Shown one piece after another: positions 48,101-60,054 of a stretch of DNA of 64,000 nucleotides. The position numbers and the translations under genes were made by a program. The notes under the pieces were generated by a model. That model was given only the letters and a program-made list of their open reading frames with translations. It was not told the DNA's origin and ran no database searches. The number at the start of each line of letters is the position of its first letter. Position 1 is the first letter of the stretch. The DNA lies in the NCBI GenBank assembly GCA_030248215.1, contig JASANG010001707.1, positions 113,451-177,450 of the forward strand. The letters run 5' to 3'. The stretch is from Enoplolaimus lenunculus (taxonomy: Eukaryota; Nematoda; Enoplea; Enoplida; Thoracostomopsidae).

Positions 48101-50712
48101 CTAAACAACTCCTTTGGGGACTTGATAACGTCGCCTATCGACAGTTTTCTTTTCATTACAAAACATGCGTTAATCTGTAAAATTTTTTTAATATTATGCT
48201 ATCTCAGCTGACTGGATTAAACCGGGCGCGATTGTTATTGATTGTGGCATAAATGTTATCCCAGCGACGGAAACAACCAAACAGCGTATGGTTGGCGATG
48301 TCGATTTTGACGCAGTTGCCCCAATCGCTGGAGCTATAACACCCGTACCTGGAGGAGTTGGACCTATGACCGTAGCTATGCTGCTCCGTAACACGTTAGA
48401 CCAAGCAAAGCGTCGACTTGAAGCGGAAACACGTTTGAGTTTGCAATGGGAAGGACAGCATTTGCCTTTAGAACTACAACACCCAGTGCCGTCAGACATT
48501 GAAATTTCACGCCAATGTGTGCCGAAAGATATTAATATATTGGCTCATGAGGTCGGGATTATTGATAACGAATTGGAGTTGTACGGCAAGACAAAAGCAA
48601 AAGTTTCACTGCAAGTCCTCGAACGTCTTAAGGCTCGAACGAATGGTAGCTATGTTGTAGTTACTGGTATTACGCCGACGCCGCTGGGCGAAGGCAAGTC
48701 TACAACGTCCGTTGGATTAGGTAAGCGTCTTAAAGTTTTTTGTGCCTTAAGTTATGTCACCTGCTTCAACTGTTTCAAATATGTTTTGGAAGTTACGCAC
48801 TTTCCCAATAATAATATTCTATACATTTAAAGTCGTCTCCAGCTAACTTGCTGTTTGATCATGTCAATTATTTATGTAATGTGTAGGTAGTGCATCGTAT
48901 TAGTTCCTATGTTTGTATTACATACAGTATTTCTAAATACTGCAGAGTTGGATAATTTCTTAGAAAATTTGCTGAAGGCTTGAGGACCGAATATTTTGAA
49001 CGAACAGTCAGTAATTGTTGTTAATTGATGTGCTTAAGAATAGAATCTAATAAAAAGTATTAACGCGACACCGACTTTTAGGCCAAGCCCTGGCAGTGTG
49101 TAGCAACTCGAACACTTTTGTATGCTTACGTCAGCCATCACAAGGGCCTACATTTGGAATCAAAGGTGGCGCAGCGGGCGGTGGCTACGCTCAAGTCGTA
49201 CCAATGGAAGAATTCAACTTACACCTAACTGGTGATATTCATGCGATAACGGCGGCGAACAACTTAATCGCTGCCGCACTTGACGCTCGCATGTTTCACG
49301 AAGCGACACAAAAAGACGACGCGTTGTACAATCGGTTGGTTCCCGAAAAACATGGCAAACGAAAATTCTCTATGATTCAGTTGAAACGTTTGGCAAAATT
49401 GGGTATCGGCAAAACTGACCCGACAGCGCTGAGTGCAGAAGAAAGACGGGCTTTTGCACGCCTTGAGATTGATGCAGATACAATCACGTTTAACCGAGTT
49501 GTCGATATCAATGATAGGTTTTTACGGCAGATTACCATTGGCCAGGGGCCGGCAGAAAAAGGACATACCCGGGTGACAGCTTATGATATTTCAGTGGCGT
49601 CAGAATTGATGGCCGTATTGGCATTAGCGGCCGATATGAACGACATGATTGAACGGTTCGGACGCATTGTTGTCGGAAGCAGCAAAGCAGGTGACCCGGT
49701 AACTGTCGATGATTTGGGTGTGACTGGGGCGGTAGCGGTACTGATGAAGGACACCCTAAGACCAAATCTGATGCAAACACTGGTTGGATCGCCGGTGTTT
49801 GTGCACGCTGGTCCGTTTGCGAATATCGCACACGGAAATTCGTCTGTCTTAGCGGATAAAATCGCTTTGAAATTAGTTGGGCCTGAAGGATTCGTCGTCA
49901 CAGAAGCTGGATTCGGAGCAGATATTGGAATGGAAAAGTTTTTCAATATCAAATGCCGTGCGTCCGGACTGGTACCTAACGCTGTTGTGCTTGTTGCAAC
50001 TGTTCGAGCGCTTAAAATGCATGGAGGCGGCCCGGCGGTAACAGCAGGTGCGCCTCTTGCTGCTGCATACCTTGAAGAAAATTTGCAACTTGTGGAAGCC
50101 GGATTTTCGAATTTGAAGAAACAAATCGAAAACGGGCGCAAATTTGGCATTCCAGTTGTTGTTGCCGTCAATCGGTTTGGAACGGATACTCCTGCGGAGC
50201 TGGATATGATCGCAAATTTGGCGAAACAAGCAGGAGCGTATGATGCTGTTGTTGCAAGTCATTTTGCCGATGGTCCTATGGGCGCCGCGTGCTTGGCCGA
50301 TGCAGTTAAGCGCGCTTGTGCTCAGCCATCACAATTCGAATTTCTTTACCCGCTTCAAGGGTTGTCCATTGAAGAGAAAATTGCGAAAATCGCGACAGAA
50401 ATCTACGGTGCAGACGGCATAGAGTTATCACCGTTAGCGAAACAGAAAATTGAAACCTACACGCGTCAAGGATTTGCAAATTTGCCAATTTGTATGGCTA
50501 AAACGCATTTGTCGTTAAGTGCAGATCCGTTGGCAAAAGGTGCCCCAACCGGTTTCACTATTCCAATCCGGGATGTTAGAGCATCGGTTGGTGCTGGATT
50601 TATTTTTCCACTTGTTGGAGAAATGTCTACGATGCCTGGGTTGTCAACACGGCCATGCTTTTTCGATATCACGCTTGACCCGAATACTGGCTTGATTGAT
50701 GGATTGTTCTAA
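45150..50712 (+). CDS. MTHFD1: C-1-tetrahydrofolate synthase (trifunctional MTHFD1)
   Basis: This cytosolic enzyme interconverts one-carbon tetrahydrofolates: NADP-dependent methylene-THF dehydrogenase and methenyl-THF cyclohydrolase in the N-terminal third, ATP-dependent 10-formyl-THF synthetase in the rest. Exons are 45150-45276, 46120-46238, 46777-47005, 47282-47473, 48208-48720 and 49082-50712, giving 936 aa (human 935) with all frames closing. The cyclohydrolase YxxxK (Y51, K55), VQLPLD (98-103), KDVDGL (121-126) and the NADP site [10 protein letters not shown] are present. The synthetase P-loop [12 protein letters not shown] (378-389), [19 protein letters not shown] and HGNSS are intact, and the protein ends GLIDGLF. 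All catalytic motifs I know appear conserved. Over half of the coding sequence is in the last exon. Introns 1 and 4 carry MITEs. Confidence 0.98.
45705..46075. mobile_element. hAT-like MITE in MTHFD1 intron 1
   Basis: CAGGGTTCCGGTGCAATTCC at the left and TTAATATCCGGTCGATACCTG at the right. It ends 45 bases before exon 2. A second fragment (ttcggtatccggtaaattat, 45520-45550) lies upstream. Confidence 0.5.
47549..47916. mobile_element. MITE in MTHFD1 intron 4 (GGATAGGCG ends)
   Basis: GGATAGGATCGCCTTTCGG at the left and CTAGACCGCCTATCC at the right form imperfect inverted ends. The interior is rich in TCGGTATCGG/CGAGTCTCGG. A related fragment may lie in NOM1 intron 12 (33080-33190). Confidence 0.5.
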
Positions 50713-51195
50713 GATGGCTAACTGTATGTCAATGGAGATGTATAAGTTCGAATCAGGGAATTTTATAAAGTATTGATTTGATATGCGCTAAACTATATTA
50801 TTATATTTTATATTTTTGCAACTTGTTAATTTTGGATTGTTTCAATTAGTCTAATTTATTGGTTTTTTGGCGTACTTAATTTTATCAAATTCTCATATTA
50901 TTTTAAGAATCTGCAGTTCGTAGTCAAATCATTTCGAAAATCTATACTTTCTAGAATTTTATTGTCTGAAACAAGTTGTAAAAGATTGAAACAATATGTA
51001 AAGAGAAGGTGCGATTAAATTATTCAATACAATGTTCTGCATATTTGTTTGTGACTCACTTTAATTACATAGTAACTCCATCTTTGACTAACCGCTTTCC
51101 GTTGCTGTTCCATCGAAACGTAAATGAGCACGAGAAGATATTTTGATCGTTTAGTTTTAATTTTTTTGCTCTGACGAGAAGAATACAGTTGTTAC
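50713..51195. other. MTHFD1 3' side
   Basis: AT-rich 3' UTR and flank. No AATAAA was seen in the first 300 bases, so a variant poly(A) signal is likely. Confidence 0.35.
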
Positions 51196-51203
51196 GTTAC
51201 CGG

Positions 51204-51617
51204 CAGGGCGCAAACGAAATTATAAAATACCGGAACTGGGAAGTTAAAAAATACCGGAACCAAAGCCGGAACCGGAAAACAAAAATACTTGTTACCGAAA
51301 AATTTATTTTTAACTGTATTTTTATCGCTTTTAATTGTGTAAGCACAATATTTAGAATCTCAAAACCCTGAAACAAATGTGCTGGTGAAACGGTATGGCG
51401 TATGACACATATTGAAAATTTTGGCCGTACACGCTCAGACAATTTTGGGAAAATTATTTTGAATAATATACAAATTTTTCATAAACTTTCAGATAAGAAA
51501 ATTTTCAATACTGAATGTGCCGGAACATTCCGGTGCAAAATACCGGATTTATTACCGGAACCGGATAGTGAAAAATACCGGATTTCCATCCCGAACCTGA
51601 ATTCCGGTTGCAGCCTG
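51204..51617. mobile_element. hAT-like MITE, copy 7
   Basis: CAGGGCGCAAACG at the left and ATTCCGGTTGCAGCCTG at the right. The duplication is GTTACCGG/GTTATCGG (51196-51203, 51618-51625). Confidence 0.75.
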
Positions 51618-51625
51618 GTTATCGG

Positions 51626-52250
51626 GTAATTCGTGTGAAGCAGCGTCTATTGCAATATTGTCAATACGTTCTTTCGCACTATTTGCAAGCAATTTGTTAG
51701 TATATGGCAACCATATAGTTGATTACAACATATATCAATTTTCTCTTTGCTCAAATTTTTGCTCATGTGCCTTTTACTTGTGTTAATATGTATGTACTAG
51801 ATTTTTTTGTTTTGAACTTATTCGGTATTTTATTTTGTGTTGTGACCAATTTCGGGCCGGCATATTGATCAGTTTCTTATTTTGAAGTTATACTGGGGGC
51901 ACATCCTATATAGTCAGATGATTTTATTACCAATAAACTTTTTATGTTCATGGTTTCGAGCGTATAATGTGGATTTTGAAAATCTGATTCTCAATATTTC
52001 AGAATATTGCGTGTGGTGCAACATTATTTTATCGGTTACCGAACAGGTGTAAGATACAATGTGCGAGCGGACTCTTAGCGAAAGCGTAGCCTGTGTGCAT
52101 TTAAAATTTTCTACGTAAGATCAACAGCCGGTATTCTCTCAGTATCTAGGCCTTCAATCCGGCCTCACTTGAGTTACAGGCAACCGAAATCACCTCATTT
52201 TCCTGTTTATACATATGCACAGCTATGTATATATTTATACATATAAGTAT
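51626..52250. other. AT-rich gap, nothing recognised
   Basis: No ORF, RNA or element ends were seen. Confidence 0.35.
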
Positions 52251-52815
52251 CAGGGTGCAACCGAAGGTGAAAAATACAGGAGACGGAGGTCAACGAAACT
52301 TCCAGGAACCGGAGGGCAGCGGAACTTCCAGGAACCGGAGGTGAGGTGACATTAGGTAATAAAAATGATGGTTAATTAGTTAATTTTAGCCAATATCTGC
52401 AATATGTTGTTAACATGATGCCACCGGAGGTGAAAAATACCGGACTGGGAGGTCTTGGTTTTACGCTAAAATTTTCTGAGAAATTTCGGAAATTCTTCTG
52501 AAAATTGTGACAAAATTTTACTACCGAAAATGCCGTAACCTCCGGCAAAATTCTACCTTAGCCGGAGGCAGATTTTATGCCCGAGCCGGAGGTCTGACCT
52601 CCTGTTGTACCCTGGTTGTTAAGTTTTTTGGTTTTACGGTCATTTTCTACGAAATTTCAGAAATTCTTCCTTGAAAATTGTGACAAGGTGAAACGAAATG
52701 TGCTAAACAGAAAAATATTGCGGAATGCAAAATTTTACTACCGAAATTGCCGGAACCTTCAGCAAAAATTCTACCGGAGCGGGAGGCCTATTTTCGGCCG
52801 GAGGCAGACAGCCGG
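52251..52815. mobile_element. hAT-like MITE subfamily (CCGGAGGT), full copy plus fragment
   Basis: CAGGGTGCAACCGAAGGTG (52251) to CTCCTGTTGTACCCTG (52614). A related partial copy (52615-52815) shares ttttacggtcattttctacg and ccggaggcaga. A third right end lies at 53280-53350 (CTCCGATTGCACCCTG). Confidence 0.65.
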
Positions 52816-53099
52816 TTGTGACCTGAAAAGTATATTTATACATACTATATACTTGTGGTGTAGTAGAGGTATTTTATGCTTTCATTTTGGGGGTAGGGGT
52901 TGCAGCACCCCTGACCCCAGTTTCAAAGGACCCTTTAGGCTGAGCAGGATAGTGTGCCAGTAATGAATTGCTTAGTGTGGGGTTTGGAATGCCACAGCCC
53001 TCCATCCTGCTTAGGGCCCCTGTACTTGCGGAACGTCAGGGACCGGCAGCCCCCTGAGAATACGATAGAAAATTTACCTATGATGAGGAACTTTTCCAT

Positions 53100-53265
53100 G
53101 TGTGGGCCCAGCTGTCCTGCTGTCCCAGCTGTGTTCACTGTCCCACATGTCCCAACTGTCCCAGCGGTCCTCACTGTCCCAAATGTCGCGCTGTCCCAAC
53201 TGTTCCGTTGTCAGAACTGTCTTGCTGTCCCAACTGTCATGCTGTCTCAACTGTCCCCATCATTT
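53100..53265 (-). repeat. GGGACAGTT minisatellite, copy 4
   Basis: About 15 units on the minus strand (CAACTGTCCC on plus), directly before the MITE right end at 53280. Confidence 0.8.
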
Positions 53266-53397
53266 TTACTACATAATTTCGCCTCACTTGCGACTCCGGC
53301 AAGTTTCGTTGACCTCCGGCTCCGGTATTTTTCATCTCCGATTGCACCCTGCCTTGCAGTACAGTACTAAAATATGTGTTGTATTTGTTGCTTTCAG

Positions 53398-56300
53398 TTC
53401 CACCAGTTGTAATGCCAACGTCAAGCTTCCGAAAAGCTTAAACCCAATTTTACGCACATGTACCCATATATTGAATTCATGCTCTATTTTAGACATCAGC
53501 CAACTAATTACACCATTCCATCCTAGTGAGTTTTCCAAATTTTAGGTAAACAATGTTTTGGATTACTACTATGCAGGAGCTAAAATAAACTCTTCATTTT
53601 CGTGTTTCCACGGATGAAAACTGTTTTGCTCTGGCGTTTTCAAAATGGTTCCGAAAATCCATTTTACACGCAGGTGGCCTTTTAGTTGCGTTAATATGTT
53701 GTTGGAGTGTTAAATTATTTATCTGTATTTTCATGTTGTTTGTTGTATATATTCGGTGTGGTGGATTAGCGTGCAAAGTGAATATTTTTCGTTTATATCT
53801 GGCATTTAGTTTCAATTTAGGCTTCTATACTATTACGTATTACTATTTTTGGCTGAATTAAAATTTGCAATCATTGTGTACACATGTTCAGTTAGGATTT
53901 TGGAAAGGGTTGTTACATTCTATAAAAACTTCAAAACGGTTTGTACCATATTTGTTTGAAGCAAATTAAAATTAAACTGAAAAAATATGTTTGTTTCGCG
54001 AGAAATTTCGCAAACGCTCCAGCCGAGTATTTTGACGAATGTATTTTGCTTTTTAATATTTTAGTTTCGAGGAAACTTTTAAATCGAGTGCAGAAGTAAC
54101 TAATTGTGTACTTTTGCGGAGCAACAAACCATCATCTTGACCGTCATTTGTATTTTGGTCGTAATTCAGGGTTTATTTCGTTTGTGGTGTTTCACGAAAA
54201 TGAAAAGTTGCTCGCTACATATTTATGACTGAATTTGAATCTTTAAAATTTCGTTTTTTATCCTGATCTTTTTGAATTTAGCATATTTATTGGAAAATAA
54301 GTATGGACAACTAAAATGTTAGCACTGTCTTAAACTTTAAAATATTTGTTGCGGATAAAAAAACTTCCGCCTGAAATAGTTGTGCGTAACGCTTTGTGTG
54401 GCATTGTGCGGATCATGAATACTAATGGGTCTGTTACAAAATAAAGCATTAGCAACAGTTTGACTATTTACCATGCTGTATGACGAGCGAAGCTTGGGTT
54501 TTAATTTTTTTAGCTGCTGTACTGAATAACAATAAGGTTATATAGCACAATTGGAAAAAAATGAAATATTTTAATAAAGTTTTAATTTGGTCGTATAAAT
54601 TTAAAGATTTTATTGCTGTGCATGATTTAGGTGGTGCTTCTGATTTTAGATATGAACACTCTTGCTAATTAAAAAAATAAATAGTCTTTTTGCCGTTCAT
54701 CCACGATTATTTTAGCGGCTGTATATTTATATTGCTGTGATTTCAAATGAATGCATCTCTGTTTTAATAATTGGTATATATGCAATGTATATATGTATAA
54801 ATATATATGTATATATAAATAAATAAATAAATATATATAACTCTAATTGCTTTTTTGTTCTAGCTATCGCGTTTTCATTGGCTGGGTTTCCGAAATCTTA
54901 CTTAAGTCTTACTTAAGTCATTATTCGCCGACTTAAGTACTTAAATTTTCGAGCAAAAACGAATAAACGCCAAATCTTATACATTTTCATAACAAGAAAG
55001 TAGGTATATAATAGTTTTGCTTTAATGTCTTAACTGTTAATCTGGAAAACATATCAAATTGATTTATCGACTTACGTATATATTTACTTAGTTAAGTACG
55101 CTTTCAAAAACTACAAATGATTAAGGAGAACATACTTAAGTACTAAGTTGTAGTTAAGTAGGGATTCAGAAACCTAGCCATGTTTTGATAAGCAAATTCA
55201 GCAGCTAGAATGCAATTAATGATCTTCGATGTTCGAAAAGGTAGAACAGTATATTGGCATATGTTTAGTTTTCCTAATTTCTCTTAGATTTTTGTCTATT
55301 AAGCTAAACAAGCTATACTATTTCAATAATCTTGTCTAACTTTTATCTGCAGCTTATTTTTAAATATTATTGATTGAATCGTTGCTGAGTTGTTTGGTGT
55401 GAGAGACAATATGCACTATGCAGGATTTAACTTTTAGAAAATTATCAATCAGTGAAGTAAATATGCATTCATGGTTGTACCAGGCCCGAAGCCAGCTCGC
55501 CTTGCTAGGGGGGCTAAAAAATTTTTAGGAGGGGCATTTAAGGGTTTTCAATGAGTTACAAGCAAGATTGAAAACTTTATAGGTGGGGCCAAAATTTTTC
55601 CAGGGTGCCATGATTGTTGTGCGATGCCCGGTAATGAAAAAAAATGCTTACAAATTGCCACACGGTGTCATGTGGCAATTAACCTGCGTTTCCGTATGCT
55701 GTGAACGACATTACAATTGTTGAAAAGTATATTATATGGTGCCACCTTTATCCGCCATAAAGGCATATGATCATGTTGTTGTTGCTTTCCCTCCTCACGT
55801 TGTTTTGTTTCAACATTTTTATATCCAACAGTGTAGCTTTTACCGGTTTCAGAAGTTTGATCTTGTTGACGACTATGTTTATTATGTTTGTTGAACGGTT
55901 TAAAGTCATCATGAAGCCTGTCTCGCGTTTTATTTTATTTAATAGAGACGGTTTCATTTCAGTCGCCTCGTTCCAGTAAATTTGATTATGTTTGGTATGG
56001 GATTATTTATTTGTAGTTCGCGTGGGTACGGATAATAGCTTAACATTTACAATTTCGTTTTGTTGAACACCTGAAGCTAGAGTGAATCCAAGAATTTTAA
56101 AAAAAGTTGGCCTTATACATCATAAAGAAATTTATGCTTGTTACATAGGGCTCGAATATATATCAGGGTGCGACTGGATATGCGGTCTCGAAATTACCGG
56201 ATGCCGGATATGAAGGTTGTATAATAAGGGGTCGATGGTATAGTTCACGCTTTTTTAAGCTGCTGCAAATCAGAATGCTTTCAGCGGATTCTATGATTAT

Positions 56301-59244
56301 TAAGAACTGAGACCAATATTTAATACTAACATTTATGCGAGCTATTGAAGCAGTCGGATCAAAGTTCAGTTTATTAACAATAAACATAAACTTATAATAA
56401 TATACGTTAATGTTAAGCACGCTCACGATGTAGCGAAAAAATTGAATGTATTTTGGCATACTCAGTGTCCGGTTAGCATGTGGATCCGGTGAAGAATTCA
56501 CTATTTATAACCGGCTTCAGTGTCCGGTAAGTTGGTACCCGGTTACATCCTGAGATATATACACAGTAAGCAATAGAGTTGGAACGAATTTATTTGTATT
56601 TAGATTATATTGCTTTAGGTTAAACAAGTAAAGGTAGCGATACTTATGTACAAGTATGTACTTTTAAACTGAGGGCGCAAACCTTTGAGCCTAAATTAAA
56701 TCCACAGTCGCCTAAAATTACCGTAACATAAAATACGGTGTTTTTGCGGTCAAATATTAAAGGCCTGAAATATTAGGGCTGTATATCGTTAAATGTGCGT
56801 ATTCGTGTTCTTTACGCGCTTCTTGTACACTTTCCCCCGACAAGCTTTGGCTTATGCTTGAATATAGGCTTAGGCTATGTTTCGAAAAAGACTAACCAAA
56901 CCTTTACCAAACTCTGATGCCCAGTGGCGGATCCAGGATTTCAAAATGGGGGGGGGGGCAAAATTCCACTGGTAATAAACTTATTTTTGACCCACACACA
57001 AACCACGAACTTTTGCCATAACATTGACTTCTTTAGATCCGTTCCGTTGAGATGAATCACTAATAAAACAAACGCATCAACGCAATTTAGATCTAAACAG
57101 GGTGGCAACATAAGTTCGGATTTGGTTTCAAACAGGCACAAATTTAAAGGCAGCTGCTTATACTAATGTGTATAAAACAGAGAATTGACACTATATAGTT
57201 TTTGTCGAGATGTTGTTGGGGGGACACGGCCGAGGTGCCCCCCATGGATCCGCCATGCTGATGCCTTAACTTTAGTGGGGATAATGCACAAGAGCCTCTT
57301 TCGTTAACTGTTGCCAACTGTAGTAAAATTAGTAATCACTTCAAATTTATATGGGAAATACGTTGTTTTTTGTAAATAACTTGATTTAAGTAAAGCGTCA
57401 ATTGCTAATTGCCATAAAGTATTGCGTTGATATAGTTTTGCTTGCTGAGAATACCGATTCAGAGTTACCCAAAACACATGAGAACACTGCGAGTATACCA
57501 AGCTCGCTAGCGCTACGCCAACCGCAATTTTAGTACTAAATCTTATAACAAAATTTTGGTGTTGATCCCTGTTGGGGGCCATGGCCCAGTAAGCTCGCAG
57601 ACTGTAAAAGTAAAACTGTGCGTAATAATATTTGCACCGCTTTAAAAGTGCTTAATATACAATATCATCATGTTTTCGATGCTTTCTTAAACAAAAGGAG
57701 CAAGATTAGTTTTGTTCCGTTTATGTTTATTTCTTCTGTTCACAATTTATAGGGGCATGTAAACAGTGTTGTCTTTGTATATGCGACAGTGAAACTTGAT
57801 CCTTTTAATATTAATTGTATCGTATCATTTGGTTTCAGGGCGACGTAGGTTTAATAGCTAAAAGCTGCAGTTTGGTCTACAGGTTTCGCTCGCATGCCGC
57901 TTTCACGATTATTGCTTTATACTTCAAAACGTTCAAGAGCAGAAATTGAAATAGCGTTCTCGCATTGTTTTAGGCTTAGCGCTTTTCTGATGGTTTGGTT
58001 GATTTCACTTAATTATTTTCGTACCTTGCAATATGAAGTAACACTTTGCGGTCCTAAAACATTGAAAGAAACACCTTTAGGTAATAACAATTGTTGAGGG
58101 ATATATGTTAGGGTACAAGTATACTTTGTATCACTTTTGCCGGAGGTTTCTTAAATTTCGGTTGTGAAATTTTTTGGATTTTATGAAAGTTTCGTTCGTC
58201 ATTGAACTCGTTTGCTACTTACCTCAGGGTCAGGGTTGTGGCAACGTAACTCGCTGTCACGCTCGTAGCAATCAGCTTGTGGGTCAGGGCACTTCCCTTA
58301 GAGGAACATGTTAAAACAAGTGCATGAGAACGAAAACTGAGGTTCGGAAACCCAAAATGGAAAATTGAGTTTCGGAAACTCAAATCGCAAAATTGAGTTT
58401 CGCATATCCGAAATAGAAAATTTTTTCATATTCGGATATCCAGATAATTATCCGGAAAGAGTTGCCGGATATCCGGATATGAAAAAATTCTGATGCCTAT
58501 CACTTGTCAAGACTGATAAACTCCTGCCAGGGTTACACTGGAACAATTGAACTTTGCAATCATGCTCTTGAGACGGCGAAATTTATATTTACATCAACAC
58601 TGCGAAATTCAAATCAATCAAGACGTATTTGTACGTGTTGAAGTGTGGAATTTTCAGGAAACTTAAATTAAAAATCGCCACTCGAAACTGAGAAATCTAC
58701 AATACTCAAATGTGTGGTACTAATTGACCGTGATTGTTCGGCCCTAAGGATTCAGCAAAGTCTTAAAGTTCATCATTGGTGTACTGAGAAATTTTCATTG
58801 GATGGACCGAATACAGCGCCGCGTCTAGTACCCTTTACCACTGATGAATCCTGGATCTTTTGGTCGGGATATCCACAGCTGACATAGCTCCCCGAATTAG
58901 ATCCGAGACGAATTCCCGATTTTTCTTTAAGGCGTTCGGACTGAATAACTGGACATTCATAGCCAAATCGTCCACCACCTAAATACGATTTGAAGAAAAT
59001 ATTGCGAGCGAAGCGATCAAAAATCCTGGCGTTTATTGTCCTGACTCAAGTACATTTTTTTCAAACTGCAATGGTGGAAAACATCGCGAACGAAGCGAGC
59101 GAAAAGCCCTAAACGACACGTCTTTTAGGTATGTATGGTGCTTACAAACTTGTCACAAATCGAAGTCCGCATCAGTGGGGGATGAACGCACCTCGCGTAT
59201 TACCGACCTGCTTCGACGATATCGTGAAGCAGATAGGATTTTAG
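53398..59244 (+). CDS. Candidate gene for an unknown single-pass membrane protein (3' part)
   Basis: Three possible exons join in frame: 53398-53525 (after TTGCTTTCAG, before GTGAGT), 57883-58080 (after CTACAG, before GTAATA) and 59129-59244 (after TCTTTTAG, ending TAG). Joins are phase 1, remaking AGT and GGT. The last two are the better supported: they give FARMPLSRLLLYTSKRSRAE, a hydrophobic segment (LSAFLMVWLISLNYF), TLCGPKTLKETPLGMYGAYK and the end PRVLPTCFDDIVKQIGF. I do not recognise the family. The first exon (STSCNANVKLPKSLNPIL...) is weak. The start is not found, the 4.4-kb first intron is full of repeats, and part of this may be chance. Confidence 0.35.
54780..54842. repeat. TA-rich microsatellite
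   Basis: ATATGTATATATA and AAATAAATAAATA runs. Confidence 0.85.
54882..55182. mobile_element. ACTTAAGT-rich MITE, copy 2
   Basis: Inverted ends GGCTGGGTTTCCGAAATC and GGATTCAGAAACCTAGCC. Many ACTTAAGT motifs lie just inside both ends. The flanks GTTTTCAT/GTTTTGAT may be an 8-bp duplication. Confidence 0.7.
55487..55620 (+). mobile_element. MITE with CCCGAAGCCAG end, copy 3
   Basis: aggcccgaagccagctcgcc, then gaggggcatttaagggtttt and gagttacaagcaagattgaa match the family at 1.0 and 5.8 kb. The right end is missing. Confidence 0.6.
55736..55979 (+). other. Two overlapping short ORFs, status uncertain
   Basis: 55736-55894 encodes 52 aa (MVPPLSAIKAYDHVVVAFPP...). 55767-55979 in another frame encodes about 70 aa with a signal-peptide-like start (MIMLLLLSLLTLFCFNIFIS). 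Neither has a homologue I know. A stop follows each, with no clear splice sites, so at most one is real. Confidence 0.15.
56164..56552. mobile_element. hAT-like MITE, copy 8
   Basis: CAGGGTGCGACTGGATATGC at the left and CCCGGTTACATCCTG at the right, with flanks ATATATAT/AGATATAT. Confidence 0.65.
56840..56885 (+). repeat. TTAGGC-element fragment, copy 6
   Basis: gctttggcttatgcttgaat followed by ataggcttaggctatg. Confidence 0.45.
56922..57257. mobile_element. hAT-like MITE with CAGTGGCGGATCCA ends
   Basis: The left end CAGTGGCGGATCCAGGATTT and right end TGGATCCGCCATG are inverted, and an exact 8-bp duplication CTGATGCC (56914-56921, 57258-57265) flanks them. G tracts lie near both ends. A fragment of the same end (ggatccgccactgg) lies at 190-204. 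Confidence 0.85.
57304..57582 (-). CDS. Possible small single-exon membrane protein, unknown
   Basis: 92 codons starting MAPNRDQHQNFVIRFSTKIA, then a hydrophobic stretch (VGVALASLVYS) and YQRNTLWQLAIDALLKSSYL. Codon use looks less random than in neighbouring chance ORFs. It has no known homologue to me and lies within the intron of the candidate plus-strand gene. It could be a chance ORF or part of a repeat. Confidence 0.2.
   Translation of the reverse strand: MAPNRDQHQNFVIRFSTKIAVGVALASLVYSQCSHVFWVTLNRYSQQAKLYQRNTLWQLAIDALLKSSYLQKTTYFPYKFEVITNFTTVGNS
58330..58500. repeat. Inverted TTCGG/ATCCGGATAT repeat
   Basis: Repeated gagtttcggaaactc units, then a palindromic block atattcggatatccagataa and ttgccggatatccggatatg. 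This is probably a degraded MITE. Confidence 0.45.
58505..59128. other. Intron or intergenic stretch
   Basis: It contains two copies of GCGA(G/A)CGAAGCGA(G/T)C (59004, 59084), seen also near 15,930, as short repeat motifs. No gene. Confidence 0.3.
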
Positions 59245-60050
59245 TTGAAGTTAATATTCTCATCTGTTGTTGGTGGCACAGTGGTCTAATGATATGTGCA
59301 GAAGCACAGGTGCAATCCGAAAAATCTCAACACTTGACATTATTATATAACAAACGGACAGTACGGAGCTAGGATAGAAAGTATACTCTTGCGTGATGCG
59401 CGAAAATTTTTTGAATTTCGCATTTTAGCAAGTTGAAAATGGCAAAAAAAGAAATTTTGTTAAACTCAGGCAACGGCCGTTTTGGCATCTTAACCCCCCC
59501 CCCGATCGGAGGCTTCGGCCTAGGAAGCTTTTCACTTCACTGTTGAGGGCAATTTCGAAAGCCCTTTGCTGCCGAGTTTTCGCAAAATAAAACTTAAAAA
59601 CAACTTTTTGGCAATACTTAGCAGATTATTGTGAAAAAATAGCAGACTCAGCACCACTTTTATTGTCGAATTTTGCATAACCTACGATTCCGGCAAAATT
59701 TGTTATCTTCTGGTTTCGGTCGGTTTGTACCATCTCAAATTTCAACCTGATTTAAACCACCGCGTTCAGGTAAACACAAAAGATTGCACAAACGGGATCC
59801 AATGAAACGATACCGTTATTTTAGGTCGCGCAAAACAGAGAACACCTTCTAAATCGTGGGATTGATACAAACCGTCAATTTTAAAGGCTTGGGAACAAGG
59901 CTATGTGAAATAAAAATCATTTATTGCAACAATTTATGTATACTCAGAGTTTTTTGTAATTTCACCGTGAACAGTTTGCTCACTTTAGTTATGCAACAGC
60001 ATTCCGCAGTTTTCCCGATGTATAGCTTATTGGCGGACAGTTTTTCCCGT
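59245..60050. other. AT-rich stretch, nothing recognised
   Basis: A C9-10 run near 59494 and short MITE-like fragments (59680-59740). Confidence 0.3.
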
Positions 60051-60054
60051 GACT

